DNA of 64,000 bases from Vibrio tapetis subsp. tapetis (GCF_900233005.1 NZ_LT960611.1:3100001-3164000); one strand, 5' to 3'. Numbered from the stretch's first letter, positions 19,506 through 28,338 are shown. Notes: a model not told the origin generated them from the letters alone. A program made the numbers and translations.

Positions 19506-19522
19506 TCTTTTCTCTTCTCTTC

Positions 19523-19578
19523 TTATTACTTAGCTTTTATTACCTAGCTTTTAGTACTTCGCCCTTAGCACTTCGCCC
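19523..19578. repeat. 14-bp tandem array at the 3' end of oxyR
   Basis: Four diverged units of the 14-mer TTAGTACTTAGCTT run from 19523 to 19578. The last units read TTAGTACTTCGCCC and TTAGCACTTCGCCC and merge into a run of ten C (19576-19585). Units 2-4 lie inside the oxyR frame on the other strand, encoding its last residues and the stop. The same unit occurs upstream of oxyR at 20511-20590. Confidence 0.85.
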
Positions 19579-20463
19579 CCCCCCCACCACTTCACTAATA
19601 CACTTCGCCAATTGCTCAAAGCGATGTCTTAACGGTGAACCTGGGCGGTATGCCAATACAATTTGGCGGCTTGGTTTAGGCTCTGTTGCGTGTAAATAGC
19701 ACACACCATCTCGTTCTTTATCTTGGGGAACGGATAACTCTGGCAATAACGTAATGCCGCCACCAGCGGCGACCATATTACGCAGCGTCTCTAAACTGGT
19801 AGCTTTAAAACGCTCATCATCTTTTGCTCCTGCGGCAAAGCAGTAACCTAATGCTTGATCTCTCAGGCAGTGCCCATCACCCAGTGAAAGCACCGTTTTT
19901 CCGTTTAGCTCTAGCATTTCAATCTCATCGAGTTTCGCCCACTCATGCTCACAAGGCACGGCCAATCGAAGAGGCTCGTCATACAAGAGAAGTTCTTTAA
20001 ACGGCTCTGTTTCTTTAACCGCCGCCAATACGAGGCAATCTAACTGCCCTTCGGCCAATTGACGCACCAACTGATGTGTTTGCGCTTCATAAAGATAAAG
20101 TTCTAAGTCAGGAAAACGAGACTTAAGCTCTGGCACAATCTTTGGCATTAAGTATGGCCCGACCGTAGGAATAAACCCCACATGCAGTGGCCCACACATC
20201 TCATTGCCTTGCAGGCTAGCCAGTTCTTTAAAGCTTTTAACTTCCGCCAAAATGCGCTTCGCTTGATCGACTAACTGCAATCCCGCTTGAGTAAACAACA
20301 CCCGACGACTACTGCGCTCAGTCAGCACCACATCCAACTCTTCTTCAAGCTTCTTTATTTGCCCACTTAACGTTGGCTGACTCACAAAACACGCTTCAGC
20401 AGCTTTGCGAAAATGCTGATGCTCCGCCAATGCAACCAAATATTCCAAGTCCCGAATGTTCAT
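19540..20463 (-). CDS. oxyR: LysR-type hydrogen-peroxide regulator OxyR
   Basis: 307 residues. The helix-turn-helix is at about 1-60 (MNIRDLEYLVALAEHQHFRKAAEACFVSQPTLSGQIKKLEEEL). The redox cysteines of the OxyR switch fit GDGHCLRDQALGYCF, near residues 199 and 208. It senses peroxide by disulfide formation and activates antioxidant genes. The final residues GGGRSAKGEVLKAR are encoded by a G10 tract and a 14-bp tandem array rather than by conserved family sequence. Losing or gaining one G would also end within a few codons, so the tract changes only the tail. It is divergent from prx-grx, with an OxyR site in the gap. Confidence 0.93.
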   Translation of the reverse strand: MNIRDLEYLVALAEHQHFRKAAEACFVSQPTLSGQIKKLEEELDVVLTERSSRRVLFTQAGLQLVDQAKRILAEVKSFKELASLQGNEMCGPLHVGFIPTVGPYLMPKIVPELKSRFPDLELYLYEAQTHQLVRQLAEGQLDCLVLAAVKETEPFKELLLYDEPLRLAVPCEHEWAKLDEIEMLELNGKTVLSLGDGHCLRDQALGYCFAAGAKDDERFKATSLETLRNMVAAGGGITLLPELSVPQDKERDGVCYLHATEPKPSRQIVLAYRPGSPLRHRFEQLAKCISEVVGGGRSAKGEVLKAR

Positions 20464-20510
20464 TACTCCCCCTTACCAATCAAGAATCCACCACTTCCAA
20501 TACTTACCTC

Positions 20511-20590
20511 TTAGTACCTAGCTTTTAGCACCTAGCCTTTAGTACTTAGCTTTTAGTACTTAGCTTTTAGTACTTAGCTTTTAGCACTTC
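20511..20590. repeat. 14-bp tandem array upstream of oxyR
   Basis: About 5.7 units of TTAGTACTTAGCTT, three of them identical (20539-20580) and the others with one to three changes. It is the same unit and orientation as the array at the other end of oxyR. It stops two bases before the predicted OxyR operator. Confidence 0.92.
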
Positions 20591-20591
20591 A

Positions 20592-20628
20592 ATAGCCAGA
20601 ACCTATCAAAACGATAACACCAAACGAT
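20592..20628. promoter_or_regulatory. OxyR operator between oxyR and prx-grx
   Basis: The four tetramers read ATAG-N7-CTAT-N7-ATAA-N7-CGAT with exact 7-base spacing. The OxyR consensus is ATAG-N7-CTAT-N7-ATAG-N7-CTAT, so 14 of 16 contact bases match and the spacing is perfect. It lies about 130 bases from both starts, as expected for a site that represses oxyR and activates the divergent gene. A TATAAT at 20696-20701 may be the prx-grx minus-10 box, though no good minus-35 was found for it. Confidence 0.8.
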
Positions 20629-20755
20629 TAGAGCTATCAAACGTTTTATTGAATAATAGCTTCATCGAAACAAAACGGGCTGAAGCAATCAGCTCTATAA
20701 TGAATAACTCAACGCTGATTGTTGAAACTAACCAAAAATTTTAAGGGTACCAATT

Positions 20756-21484
20756 ATGTTTACATCGAAAGAAGGCCAAGCAATCCCACAAGTGACTTTC
20801 CCAACTCGCCAAGGTGACGCATGGGTTAATGTAACAACAGAAGAACTGTTTAAAGACAAAACAGTCATCGTATTTAGCTTGCCAGGAGCTTTCACTCCAA
20901 CGTGTTCTTCAAGCCACTTACCACGTTACAACGAGCTACATTCGGTATTTAAAGATCACGGCGTTGACGAGATTCTATGTGTTTCTGTTAACGACACCTT
21001 TGTAATGAACGCTTGGAAAAATGACCAAGAAGCCGAAAACATCACCTTCATCCCAGATGGCAACGGTGACTTCACAGACGGCATGGGTATGTTAGTTGAC
21101 AAAAATGACCTAGGCTTTGGTAAGCGTTCATGGCGCTACAGCATGCTGGTTAAAAACGGCGTAGTTGAAAAAATGTTCATAGAAGAAGACGTAGCGGGTG
21201 ACCCGTTCAAAGTTTCTGATGCTGACACAATGCTTAACTTTGTTGCACCAGAGTACAAGTCGCAGGAATCAATCACAGTATTTACTAAACCTGGCTGCCC
21301 TTTCTGTGTGAAAGCGAAACAAAACTTGATTGATCACGGTCTTCAATATGAGGAAGTAGTTTTAGGTAAAGACGCGACAACCGTCAGCCTACGAGCAATC
21401 ACTGGCCGCACAACGGTTCCACAAGTTTTCATCGGTGGTAAACACATCGGCGGCAGTGAAGAGCTGGAAGTGCATTTGGGTTAA
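20756..21484 (+). CDS. Hybrid peroxiredoxin-glutaredoxin
   Basis: 242 residues: a Prx5-type peroxiredoxin domain (about 1-165) with peroxidatic Cys in [16 protein letters not shown] near residue 50, and a C-terminal glutaredoxin domain (about 170-242) with [15 protein letters not shown] and the GSH-binding [19 protein letters not shown]. It reduces peroxides with glutathione without a separate glutaredoxin, like the Haemophilus influenzae hybrid Prx5. It lies opposite oxyR behind an OxyR site, so peroxide induction is expected. AGGG nine bases upstream supports the ATG. The stop codon directly abuts a 7-bp tandem array. Confidence 0.94.
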   Translation: MFTSKEGQAIPQVTFPTRQGDAWVNVTTEELFKDKTVIVFSLPGAFTPTCSSSHLPRYNELHSVFKDHGVDEILCVSVNDTFVMNAWKNDQEAENITFIPDGNGDFTDGMGMLVDKNDLGFGKRSWRYSMLVKNGVVEKMFIEEDVAGDPFKVSDADTMLNFVAPEYKSQESITVFTKPGCPFCVKAKQNLIDHGLQYEEVVLGKDATTVSLRAITGRTTVPQVFIGGKHIGGSEELEVHLG

Positions 21485-21485
21485 C

Positions 21486-21540
21486 GGGTTACGGGTTACG
21501 GGTTACGGGTTACGGGTTACGGGTTACGGGTTACGGGTTG
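21486..21540. repeat. 7-bp tandem array (GGGTTAC)
   Basis: Seven perfect units of GGGTTAC and a partial eighth follow directly behind the prx-grx stop codon. The related motif GTGACCTGTGACCTGTA follows at about 21580-21596. Perfect identity suggests recent expansion and probable length polymorphism. Confidence 0.97.
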
Positions 21541-21657
21541 ATTTTTACTCCATAGTCACTGCTGTCAACGCTTTTCCCGTGACCTGTGACCTGTAGGACA
21601 ACCTCCTCCGAATTCACCCTAAGTCTTTCTTTATATAAATAATATCGGACAATAATC

Positions 21658-23109
21658 ATGAATCAATTAAGTGTAGATGTCGCAATTATCGGTGGTGGTA
21701 CTGCTGGTTTGGGTGCTTACCGGGCTGCTAAAGCTCACGGAGCAAAAGTAGTCATGATTGAAGGTGGCCCTTATGGCACCACATGTGCTCGCGTGGGTTG
21801 CATGCCATCTAAACTCTTGATTGCAGCAGCAGAAAGCGTGCATCAAATTGAAAAGGCACCGGCTTTTGGTGTTTACCCTCAAGGTGAAACCGTCATTAAT
21901 GGCCGTGAAGTCATGGACCGCGTAAAACGTGAACGTGACCGCTTTGTTGGCTTTGTTATTGAAGGTGTTGATGAGATTCCAGCTGAAGATAAAATCTCTG
22001 GCTACGCAAAATTCGCTGACAATGAAACTCTCATTGTGGACGACCACACTGAAATTAAAGCAAAGCGCATTGTCATGGCAACAGGTTCTCGCCCTGCCTA
22101 CCCGGGAGTTTGGAATGAACTGGGTGATCGCTTAATTGTGAACGACGATTTGTTTGAGTGGGACGATCTTCCTGAGTCTGTTGCGGTATTCGGCCCTGGC
22201 GTTATTGGCCTTGAGCTCGGCCAAGCGCTGCATCGCTTAGGCGTGAAAGTGAAGATGTTTGGTCTTGGCGGTCAAGTTGGCCCAATCACTGACCCAGAAG
22301 TCATGGCTTATGCCAATAAAACATTCCAACAAGAGTTTTACTTAGACGCTGATGTAAAAGTAGAGAGCATCAAGCGCATTGAAGACAAAGTAGAAATTCA
22401 ATTCATCAACCACGATGGTGAACTGGAAACATTTAATACTGACTATTTATTAGCGGCAACGGGTCGTAGACCCAATGTTGACAAGCTAGCACTAGAAAAC
22501 ACAGACGTCGCTCTGGATGAACGTGGTGTGCCAACGGCCGACCACTACACATTACAAACATCAGTGGAAAGCATTTTTATCGCTGGTGATGCAAGCAACC
22601 AATTGCCGCTGCTGCACGAAGCCGCAGACCAAGGCCGAATTGCGGGTGACAATGCAGGTCGCTTCCCTGACATTCGTGCTGGTTTACGTCGTTCATCGAT
22701 TTCAGCCGTATTCAGCGACCCTCAAATTGCGATGGTCGGTGAAACATACAAACAAATTACCGAACGTCTTGGTAACTGTGGCTGTTTTGCAACGGGTGCC
22801 GTTTCATTTGAAAACCAAGGTCGCTCTCGTGTGATGCTGCGTAACAAAGGCGTTTTGCACGTCTATGGCGAACAAGGCACAGGCCGCTTCCTAGGTGCTG
22901 AAATGATGGGACCAAATGCGGAACATTTAGCGCACTTACTGGCATGGGCTCACCAAAATAAGATGACGGTATCTGAAATGCTAGACATGCCTTTCTACCA
23001 CCCAGTGCTTGAAGAAGGCGTGCGTACTGCACTACGTGATTTGAATGCGAAACTGCATTTAGGCCCAGAGATGGTGAAACATTGCCTAGATTGTGGTCCA
23101 GGGTGTTAA
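21658..23109 (+). CDS. Orphan dihydrolipoamide dehydrogenase-like disulfide reductase
   Basis: 483 residues. FAD-binding IIGGGTAGLGAYRAA at the N-terminus, redox disulfide GTTCARVGCMPSK (about 39-51), a central NAD-binding region (VFGPGVIGLELGQAL), FIAGDASNQLPLLHEA and the C-terminal HPVLEEGVRTALRDL dimer interface. It belongs to the class I pyridine-nucleotide disulfide reductases. No 2-oxoacid dehydrogenase genes are nearby; instead it sits behind oxyR and prx-grx, which suggests a role in disulfide or peroxide handling. The tail ends HCLDCGPGC, with three cysteines after the usual end of the fold, and could be a further redox site. The usual annotation is lipoamide dehydrogenase; the substrate is unknown. 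Confidence 0.85.
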   Translation: MNQLSVDVAIIGGGTAGLGAYRAAKAHGAKVVMIEGGPYGTTCARVGCMPSKLLIAAAESVHQIEKAPAFGVYPQGETVINGREVMDRVKRERDRFVGFVIEGVDEIPAEDKISGYAKFADNETLIVDDHTEIKAKRIVMATGSRPAYPGVWNELGDRLIVNDDLFEWDDLPESVAVFGPGVIGLELGQALHRLGVKVKMFGLGGQVGPITDPEVMAYANKTFQQEFYLDADVKVESIKRIEDKVEIQFINHDGELETFNTDYLLAATGRRPNVDKLALENTDVALDERGVPTADHYTLQTSVESIFIAGDASNQLPLLHEAADQGRIAGDNAGRFPDIRAGLRRSSISAVFSDPQIAMVGETYKQITERLGNCGCFATGAVSFENQGRSRVMLRNKGVLHVYGEQGTGRFLGAEMMGPNAEHLAHLLAWAHQNKMTVSEMLDMPFYHPVLEEGVRTALRDLNAKLHLGPEMVKHCLDCGPGC

Positions 23110-23126
23110 TAAGCCGCTGCGCGGTT

Positions 23127-23175
23127 TAGGTTCTAGAGCGGTCGCAAGCTCCCTGCTAGGGGCTGGGCCGCTTCG
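23127..23175. repeat. Partial copy of the dispersed structured repeat
   Basis: The segment contains the exact 18-mer found at 19412-19429 and ends in GGGCCGCTTCGG, which can pair back to AGCGGTC. It runs directly into a 7-bp tandem array. Confidence 0.7.
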
Positions 23176-23223
<48 letters not shown>

Positions 23224-23331
23224 TAAAAATGTTACAACCACCGATAACCAATATTCTACATTCTTCCTCGACTAAATTTCCCTATCTCGTTATCCTATTC
23301 CGCTTTCTTATAGATAAAGTTGTTCCTATAA

Positions 23332-24663
23332 ATGCAAGATAAACACGGATTGCTGACCGCACCGATTGATGTGGTTCTGCGTCAAATGACAGTACCTATG
23401 GTGTTTGGCATCGTTGCAATTTTAATGTTTAACTTAGTTGATACCTTCTTTATCTCTTTGCTTGGTACCCAATCGCTTGCTGCTATTAGCTTTACCTTCC
23501 CTGTCACCTTTACGGTGAACTGTATTACGATGGGGATCGGGATGGGGCTTTCAACCAATATAGGCCGACTTCTAGGCCGAGGGGATAATCAACAAGCAGC
23601 TCGATTCTCTTCTCATGGCCTATTACTTGCTGTGCTGTTGGTCATCGTCGCCTCAAGCTTTGGCGTGACTTCTATAGAGCCATTATTTCGATTATTAGGT
23701 GCAGAACCACAACTTATTCCACTCATCGAGCAATACATGCAGGTTTGGTATTTGACCATTCCATTGCTTGTTATACCAATGGCGGGCAATGCCGCGATTC
23801 GCGCTGGCGGCGATACAAAAACACCGGCAAAAATCATGATGTTAGCGGGGTTGATCAACGGTATTCTCGACCCATTATTAATTTTCGGAATTGGCCCTTT
23901 TCCTGAACTCGGCATTCAAGGCGCAGCCATCGCCTCAGCACTCAGTTGGTTAGGTGCACTCACAGGCTCGCTTTATGTCCTGATCAAACGCGAAAAATTG
24001 CTGGCGTTACCTTACTTCCCGACTCTGTTTTCAGACTGGCGACAGATCTTAAAAATAGGCACACCAGCGGCAATTTCCAATGCCATGACTCCGCTTTCTG
24101 GCGCAGTACTGATGATTCTGTTAGCCAAGCACGGTACCGAAGCTGTGGCTGCTTATGGTGCGGCTCAGCGAGTGGAATCGGTATTATTGTTGGTGATGAT
24201 GGCGCTGACCTCCGCCTTAACGCCATTTATGGCGCAAAATATCGGCGCCAACAACTACCAGCGAAGCTTCAAAGCGCTTTTCTTAAGCATGCGTTTTTCT
24301 ATTGTTTTTCAACTGCTGATATTCATCATGATGGTGCCTTTAAGCCACGCATTATCTGAACTCTTCTCCCAAGAGCAAAGCGTTCGCGACCTACTCTGGC
24401 ACTACTTACTGTTCGTACCTTTCAGCTATGGTTTCCAAGGCATCATGATGGTATTAATCAGCGGATTAAATGCAATGCATAAACCGATGCAGGCATTCTG
24501 TTGGAGTGGTTTTCGATTATTCGGATTAACCCTCCCCTCCGCATGGATAGGCAGCTTGATATACAGCATTGAAGGCTTGTTCATCGGTATCGCCGTTGGC
24601 AATATCCTAGGTGGGATTTTAGGGTATTTGTATGCGGTGAAGTTGAGGAAAGAGTTTGAGTGA
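23332..24663 (+). CDS. MATE-family multidrug efflux transporter
   Basis: 443 residues, almost entirely hydrophobic with about twelve predicted membrane helices in two halves. Family features include the N-terminal PIDVVLRQMTVPMVFGIVAILMFNLVDTFF, NAAIRAGGDTKTPAKIMM in the first half and GLNAMHKPMQAF in the second. MATE proteins export cationic drugs or metabolites in exchange for sodium or protons at the inner membrane. Substrate cannot be inferred. The start ATG lacks a strong ribosome binding site. Its 3' end is converged upon by cysE with a MITE-like element in between. Confidence 0.9.
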   Translation: MQDKHGLLTAPIDVVLRQMTVPMVFGIVAILMFNLVDTFFISLLGTQSLAAISFTFPVTFTVNCITMGIGMGLSTNIGRLLGRGDNQQAARFSSHGLLLAVLLVIVASSFGVTSIEPLFRLLGAEPQLIPLIEQYMQVWYLTIPLLVIPMAGNAAIRAGGDTKTPAKIMMLAGLINGILDPLLIFGIGPFPELGIQGAAIASALSWLGALTGSLYVLIKREKLLALPYFPTLFSDWRQILKIGTPAAISNAMTPLSGAVLMILLAKHGTEAVAAYGAAQRVESVLLLVMMALTSALTPFMAQNIGANNYQRSFKALFLSMRFSIVFQLLIFIMMVPLSHALSELFSQEQSVRDLLWHYLLFVPFSYGFQGIMMVLISGLNAMHKPMQAFCWSGFRLFGLTLPSAWIGSLIYSIEGLFIGIAVGNILGGILGYLYAVKLRKEFE

Positions 24664-24674
24664 AGAAGGATCTT

Positions 24675-24864
24675 AGATTACAGAGACGGGCTTTGCCCTG
24701 AGATTACAGAAAAGTGCGGAAGCACTAGATCGGCCGCTGGCTCCCTGCTAGAAACTAGAACGCTTCGCTGCTATAAGAGCAAAAGCAAAACTGCATCGTT
24801 TCCCCTCTCACCCCTGCTCTTATAGTCTCTAGTCTCTAAGTAAGCGAAGCGCATTCTGTAATCT
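24675..24864. repeat. MITE-like structured repeat, copy 1
   Basis: About 190 bp between MATE and cysE. The terminal inverted repeats AGATTACAGA (24675-24684, again 24701-24710) and TCTGTAATCT (24855-24864) are perfect. A GGGC-TTT-GCCC hairpin follows the left end, and the core holds the perfect 10-bp pair CTATAAGAGC (24771-24780) and GCTCTTATAG (24816-24825). It fills the whole convergent gap and may end transcription in both directions. Confidence 0.88.
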
Positions 24865-24875
24865 GTATTCCGCTT

Positions 24876-25697
24876 CTATATCCCATCCCCACCCACAAAC
24901 GTTTGTGATTTACCATTAAACTGCTGATCCATATCCAGTGATGGTTTGTCTGTTTGTGGTTTACCAACGATTTTTGCAGGAACGCCAGCCACTGTGGTAT
25001 GCGCCGGTACGGCTTGTAATACGACGGAGCCTGAACCAATTTTAGCGCCTTGGCCGACTTCGATATTCCCTAGAATTTTCGAGCCTGCACCAATCATAAC
25101 GCCTTCTCGAATTTTAGGGTGTCGATCACCGCATTCTTTACCTGTACCACCCAGCGTCACGTCTTGAAGAATAGAGACGTCATTTTCTACAATGGCCGTT
25201 TCACCAATAACAATCCCGGTAGCGTGATCGAGCATGATGCCGTGACCAATGCGCGCCGCAGGGTGAATGTCGACTTGGCAAGCCACTGAAATTTGATTTT
25301 GCAAATAGGTCGCTAAAGCACTTCGCCCTTGCTTCCATAACCAGTTAGCGACACGGTAGCCTTGCAGTGCATGGTACCCTTTCAAATAAAGCAATGGCAT
25401 GGAATACATAGCAACTGCGGGGTCACGATTTACCGTCGCGCAAATATCACAAGCCGCTGCACCAGTAATAGACGGATCGGCTTTAAACGCTTGCTCGACA
25501 ACTTCACGCACAGCCATCGCAGGCATTGATGCCGTCTTAAGTTTATTGGCTAAGATATAACTTAACGCAGCGCCTAGGCTATCGTGATTGATGATCGTGG
25601 CGTGATAAAAACTCGCCAACATCGGCTCTTGTTCAGACTGCTCACGCGCCTCACGAACAATCGCTTCCCACACTACTTGTTTTTCACATCGCTTCAT
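24876..25697 (-). CDS. cysE: Serine O-acetyltransferase
   Basis: 273 residues from the ATG at 25697, matching the E. coli length; a TTG twelve bases upstream is also in frame. It makes O-acetylserine from serine and acetyl-CoA, the committed step to cysteine. An alpha-helical N-terminal domain (about 1-140) precedes a left-handed beta-helix (DIHPAARIGHGIMLDHATGIVIGETAIVENDVSILQDVTLGG, GDRHPKIREGVMIGAGSKILGNIEVG) with catalytic His in LDHATG. It is downstream of secB-gpsA as in E. coli, but here a repeat element separates it from gpsA. Confidence 0.96.
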   Translation of the reverse strand: MKRCEKQVVWEAIVREAREQSEQEPMLASFYHATIINHDSLGAALSYILANKLKTASMPAMAVREVVEQAFKADPSITGAAACDICATVNRDPAVAMYSMPLLYLKGYHALQGYRVANWLWKQGRSALATYLQNQISVACQVDIHPAARIGHGIMLDHATGIVIGETAIVENDVSILQDVTLGGTGKECGDRHPKIREGVMIGAGSKILGNIEVGQGAKIGSGSVVLQAVPAHTTVAGVPAKIVGKPQTDKPSLDMDQQFNGKSQTFVGGDGI

Positions 25698-25733
25698 TGT
25701 TTTTTCCAATCGTCCTTGGAGAGATAAGAGTAT

Positions 25734-25894
25734 TAGAGTACAGAGACGGGCTTCGCCCTGAGAATACAGAAATGAGATCGCTTCGCTACTAGAAACGAGA
25801 CCGCTTCGCTCCTATAAGAACAAAAGCAAAACCACCTTACGGCCCCGCTCTTATAGTCTCTAGTCTCTAGTAAGCAAAGCGTATTCTGTATTCT
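25734..25894. repeat. MITE-like structured repeat, copy 2
   Basis: About 160 bp between gpsA and cysE. The inverted repeats AGAATACAGA (25761-25770) and TCTGTATTCT (25885-25894) are perfect; the left module ACAGAGACGGGCTTCGCCCT and the core pair CTATAAGAAC (25812-25821) / GCTCTTATAG (25847-25856) match copy 1 closely. Its orientation is the same as copy 1. Confidence 0.88.
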
Positions 25895-25908
25895 TTACTC
25901 TTCCCCAC

Positions 25909-26943
25909 CTACGCCTCTGATTTCTTATCTCGAGCTAATAGATCTTGCGCAGCCATACGTGCATCTTTTCCTTGATACAGTACTTGATAGATTTGGTCAA
26001 CTATCGGCATCTCTACACCAATGCGTTTTGCTAGTACCCACACCTCTTTGGTGTTGCGGTAACCTTCAACCACTTGGCCGATTTCTTCTTGTGCTGTATC
26101 GACGTCTTTGCCAGTACCTAGCGCCAAACCAAAACGTCGGTTACGAGATTGGTTATCGGTACAAGTGAGCACCAAATCACCTAAGCCGGCCATGCCCATA
26201 AAGGTTTCTTGCTGCGCACCTAATGCCGTGCCTAAACGAGTCATCTCTGCTAGACCGCGAGTAATGAGAGCTGTTCGGGCATTAGCACCAAAACCAATAC
26301 CATCAGACATGCCAGCACCAATCGCAATCACGTTTTTCACCGCGCCACCCAACTGCATGCCGATAAAGTCGGTATTTGCGTAAACACGGAAGGTTTTGCT
26401 GCAGTGGATTTTTTCTTGCAGATCTTTTACAAATTCTTCATCAGGAGAGGCAACAGAAATCGCGGTCGGCATGCCCATAGCGAGTTCTTTAGCAAATGTA
26501 GGCCCAGAAAGCACCGCTAACGAATAACTTTCACCGATGATGTCGTGAGCCACTTCTTTTAATAGACGGCCGGTTTCTGGCTCTAGCCCTTTCGTTGCCC
26601 AACACATACGAGTATCGTCACGTAAATGCGGTTTCAAACTTTTTAACACAATACCAAATACATGGCTTGGCACGACCACCAGCAAATCTCGGCTAGCGTG
26701 TACCGCTTTTTCTAAATCCGATTCAACAATCAAAGATTCAGGAAAGTCGATACCAGGCAAAAATTCATGATTAGCACGATCCGCTTCTAGGCGATCCATA
26801 TGCTGTTTTTCATGGCCCCAAATCACTACATTTGCACCGTTACGCGCCAATGAAATCGCCAGAGATGTGCCGTAAGAACCTGCGCCAATCACCGTCATCG
26901 CAATGTCTTTGCCGTAAACCTGTTCGCCGAAAGCTTGTGTCAT
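25909..26943 (-). CDS. gpsA: Glycerol-3-phosphate dehydrogenase (NAD(P)+)
   Basis: 344 residues from the ATG at 26943; the longer frame to 27006 has an unlikely N-terminus. It reduces dihydroxyacetone phosphate to sn-glycerol 3-phosphate for phospholipid synthesis. Motifs: [21 protein letters not shown] (NAD-binding), [43 protein letters not shown] with catalytic Lys, and [20 protein letters not shown]. It lies between secB and cysE as in enterics. Confidence 0.96.
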   Translation of the reverse strand: MTQAFGEQVYGKDIAMTVIGAGSYGTSLAISLARNGANVVIWGHEKQHMDRLEADRANHEFLPGIDFPESLIVESDLEKAVHASRDLLVVVPSHVFGIVLKSLKPHLRDDTRMCWATKGLEPETGRLLKEVAHDIIGESYSLAVLSGPTFAKELAMGMPTAISVASPDEEFVKDLQEKIHCSKTFRVYANTDFIGMQLGGAVKNVIAIGAGMSDGIGFGANARTALITRGLAEMTRLGTALGAQQETFMGMAGLGDLVLTCTDNQSRNRRFGLALGTGKDVDTAQEEIGQVVEGYRNTKEVWVLAKRIGVEMPIVDQIYQVLYQGKDARMAAQDLLARDKKSEA

Positions 26944-27111
26944 TTTTCTGCCTGATAGGTAGGAGTCAATTAAGACTATTCTAAAATAAAAAAATGCACA
27001 TCGCATCGAAAGATTTGATGTGCATTCAGTAGGCGCTAGGCAACAGGACGCTTCGCTACAGGCTTCAGGGATTTATGCCCTTCGCCTTAGGCCGCTTGCC
27101 TTAAGCCTTAA

Positions 27112-27582
27112 TTACGCTTCTGATTCTGCTTCTGCAGAGCCTTCAGCTTGGTTTTGTAGGTAGTTCATGAACAATGCATCAAAGTTAACTGGTGCTAGGT
27201 TCAGTTGTGGGAACGTACCTTTAACCACTAGGCTTGAGATAGTTTCACGAGCGTATGGGAATAGGATGTTAGGGCAGAATGCGCCTAGGCAATGTGCTAG
27301 TTGACCCGCTTCCATTTGACCAGCAGTGAAGATACCACCTTGCTGAACTTCACATAGGAACGCTGTTTCTTCTTCGTTCTTAACCGTAACCGTTAGACGA
27401 AGGATGACTTCGTAAACGCCTTCACCAAGCTCACGGCTTTGCGTGTCTAGGTCTAACTTAACATCTGGGTTCCATTCTTTTTGGAACATGTCAGGAGAGT
27501 TAGGCGCTTCAAAAGAAACGTCTTTAAGGAAGATGCGTTGGATAGCGAATTGTTGTGCTTCTTGAGGTGCTGCTTCAGCCAT
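27112..27582 (-). CDS. secB: Protein-export chaperone SecB
   Basis: 156 residues, standard length. A cytoplasmic tetrameric chaperone that keeps preproteins unfolded and hands them to SecA. Family motifs are [38 protein letters not shown] and [36 protein letters not shown]. It precedes gpsA on the minus strand. No grxC lies in the 200-base gap between the rhodanese gene and secB, unlike E. coli. Confidence 0.97.
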   Translation of the reverse strand: MAEAAPQEAQQFAIQRIFLKDVSFEAPNSPDMFQKEWNPDVKLDLDTQSRELGEGVYEVILRLTVTVKNEEETAFLCEVQQGGIFTAGQMEAGQLAHCLGAFCPNILFPYARETISSLVVKGTFPQLNLAPVNFDALFMNYLQNQAEGSAEAESEA

Positions 27583-27785
27583 GATTAAAGTCCTTTAAAA
27601 TATTGTATCAGTTTGCACCGAGCCTAACCGAGCCGAAATGGTTTGACTAGGAAACCTTGGCAGTACGTGCCAAAGCTCACATCTCTTCGCCTTGGTTGAC
27701 GAAAAATCACTCAGTGCAATAAAAATCGAGTGTGTGCTACTTATTGTGTGACGGTTTGCTAGAGCCCACCGTATTTAACAATCGT

Positions 27786-28220
27786 CTATTTTTTGCCACG
27801 TACTAGCGGCATGTTTGCTTCGTTCCAAGCAATAAGACCATTCTTCAATAAGTGAACGTTTTCAAAACCTGCTTTAGCCAGCTCATTTGCACTTGCTACT
27901 GCGGTTTGGCCCGTCTTACATACAACTGTAATTGGGCTCGATTTGTACTTTTCAAGGCTAGAAATAGAGCCATTTTTAATATCAGACGGCAAAATGTGAA
28001 CTGCGCCCGTAATGTGACCCTGTTTGTACTCATCAAGTGAGCGAATATCAATCACTACGCCTTCATCACGGTTGATGAACTGAGTCACTTCAGCTGGCGT
28101 CACTTCTTTGTAACCGGCCGTTTTAGCTTTAACAATGTTCATAATAAGGGCAACAAAAAGACCAGCCCATACCACAACCATAATCATATTTTGAGAAATA
28201 AAATCCATGTACTCTTGCAT
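27786..28220 (-). CDS. Membrane-anchored rhodanese-domain protein (YibN-like)
   Basis: 144 residues: an N-terminal membrane helix (about 10-28, MIMVVVWAGLFVALIMNIV) and a single rhodanese domain (about 40-138) with catalytic Cys in VVCKTGQTA and the DIRSLDEYKQGHITGAVHI substrate-binding region. Such proteins move sulfane sulfur, but the physiological acceptor of YibN is not known. The position ahead of secB-gpsA-cysE is conserved with E. coli yibN. Confidence 0.9.
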   Translation of the reverse strand: MQEYMDFISQNMIMVVVWAGLFVALIMNIVKAKTAGYKEVTPAEVTQFINRDEGVVIDIRSLDEYKQGHITGAVHILPSDIKNGSISSLEKYKSSPITVVCKTGQTAVASANELAKAGFENVHLLKNGLIAWNEANMPLVRGKK

Positions 28221-28338
28221 ATATTACGCTCTTGCAATGTGTTTGCTTAAATTATGAGGGCACGAGTATAGCGTGAGGGTGCGATAGATGCGAGAGGTGT
28301 GGGCAGAAATGAGAATTCAGGATGCGCTTTGCTTATTT

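Noticed and set aside
19540..20463. oxyR as a frameshifted pseudogene because of the G10 tract
   Set aside because: The frame is full length with HTH and redox-cysteine regions intact; the tract affects only the last residues.
21486..21540. GGGTTAC repeats as a telomere-like or CRISPR-like structure
   Set aside because: The units are head-to-tail 7-mers without spacers, inside a chromosomal gene gap; this is an ordinary minisatellite.
27583..27785. Hidden grxC between the rhodanese gene and secB, as in E. coli
   Set aside because: The 203-base gap has no open frame with a CPYC/CPFC motif and is too short for a glutaredoxin gene.
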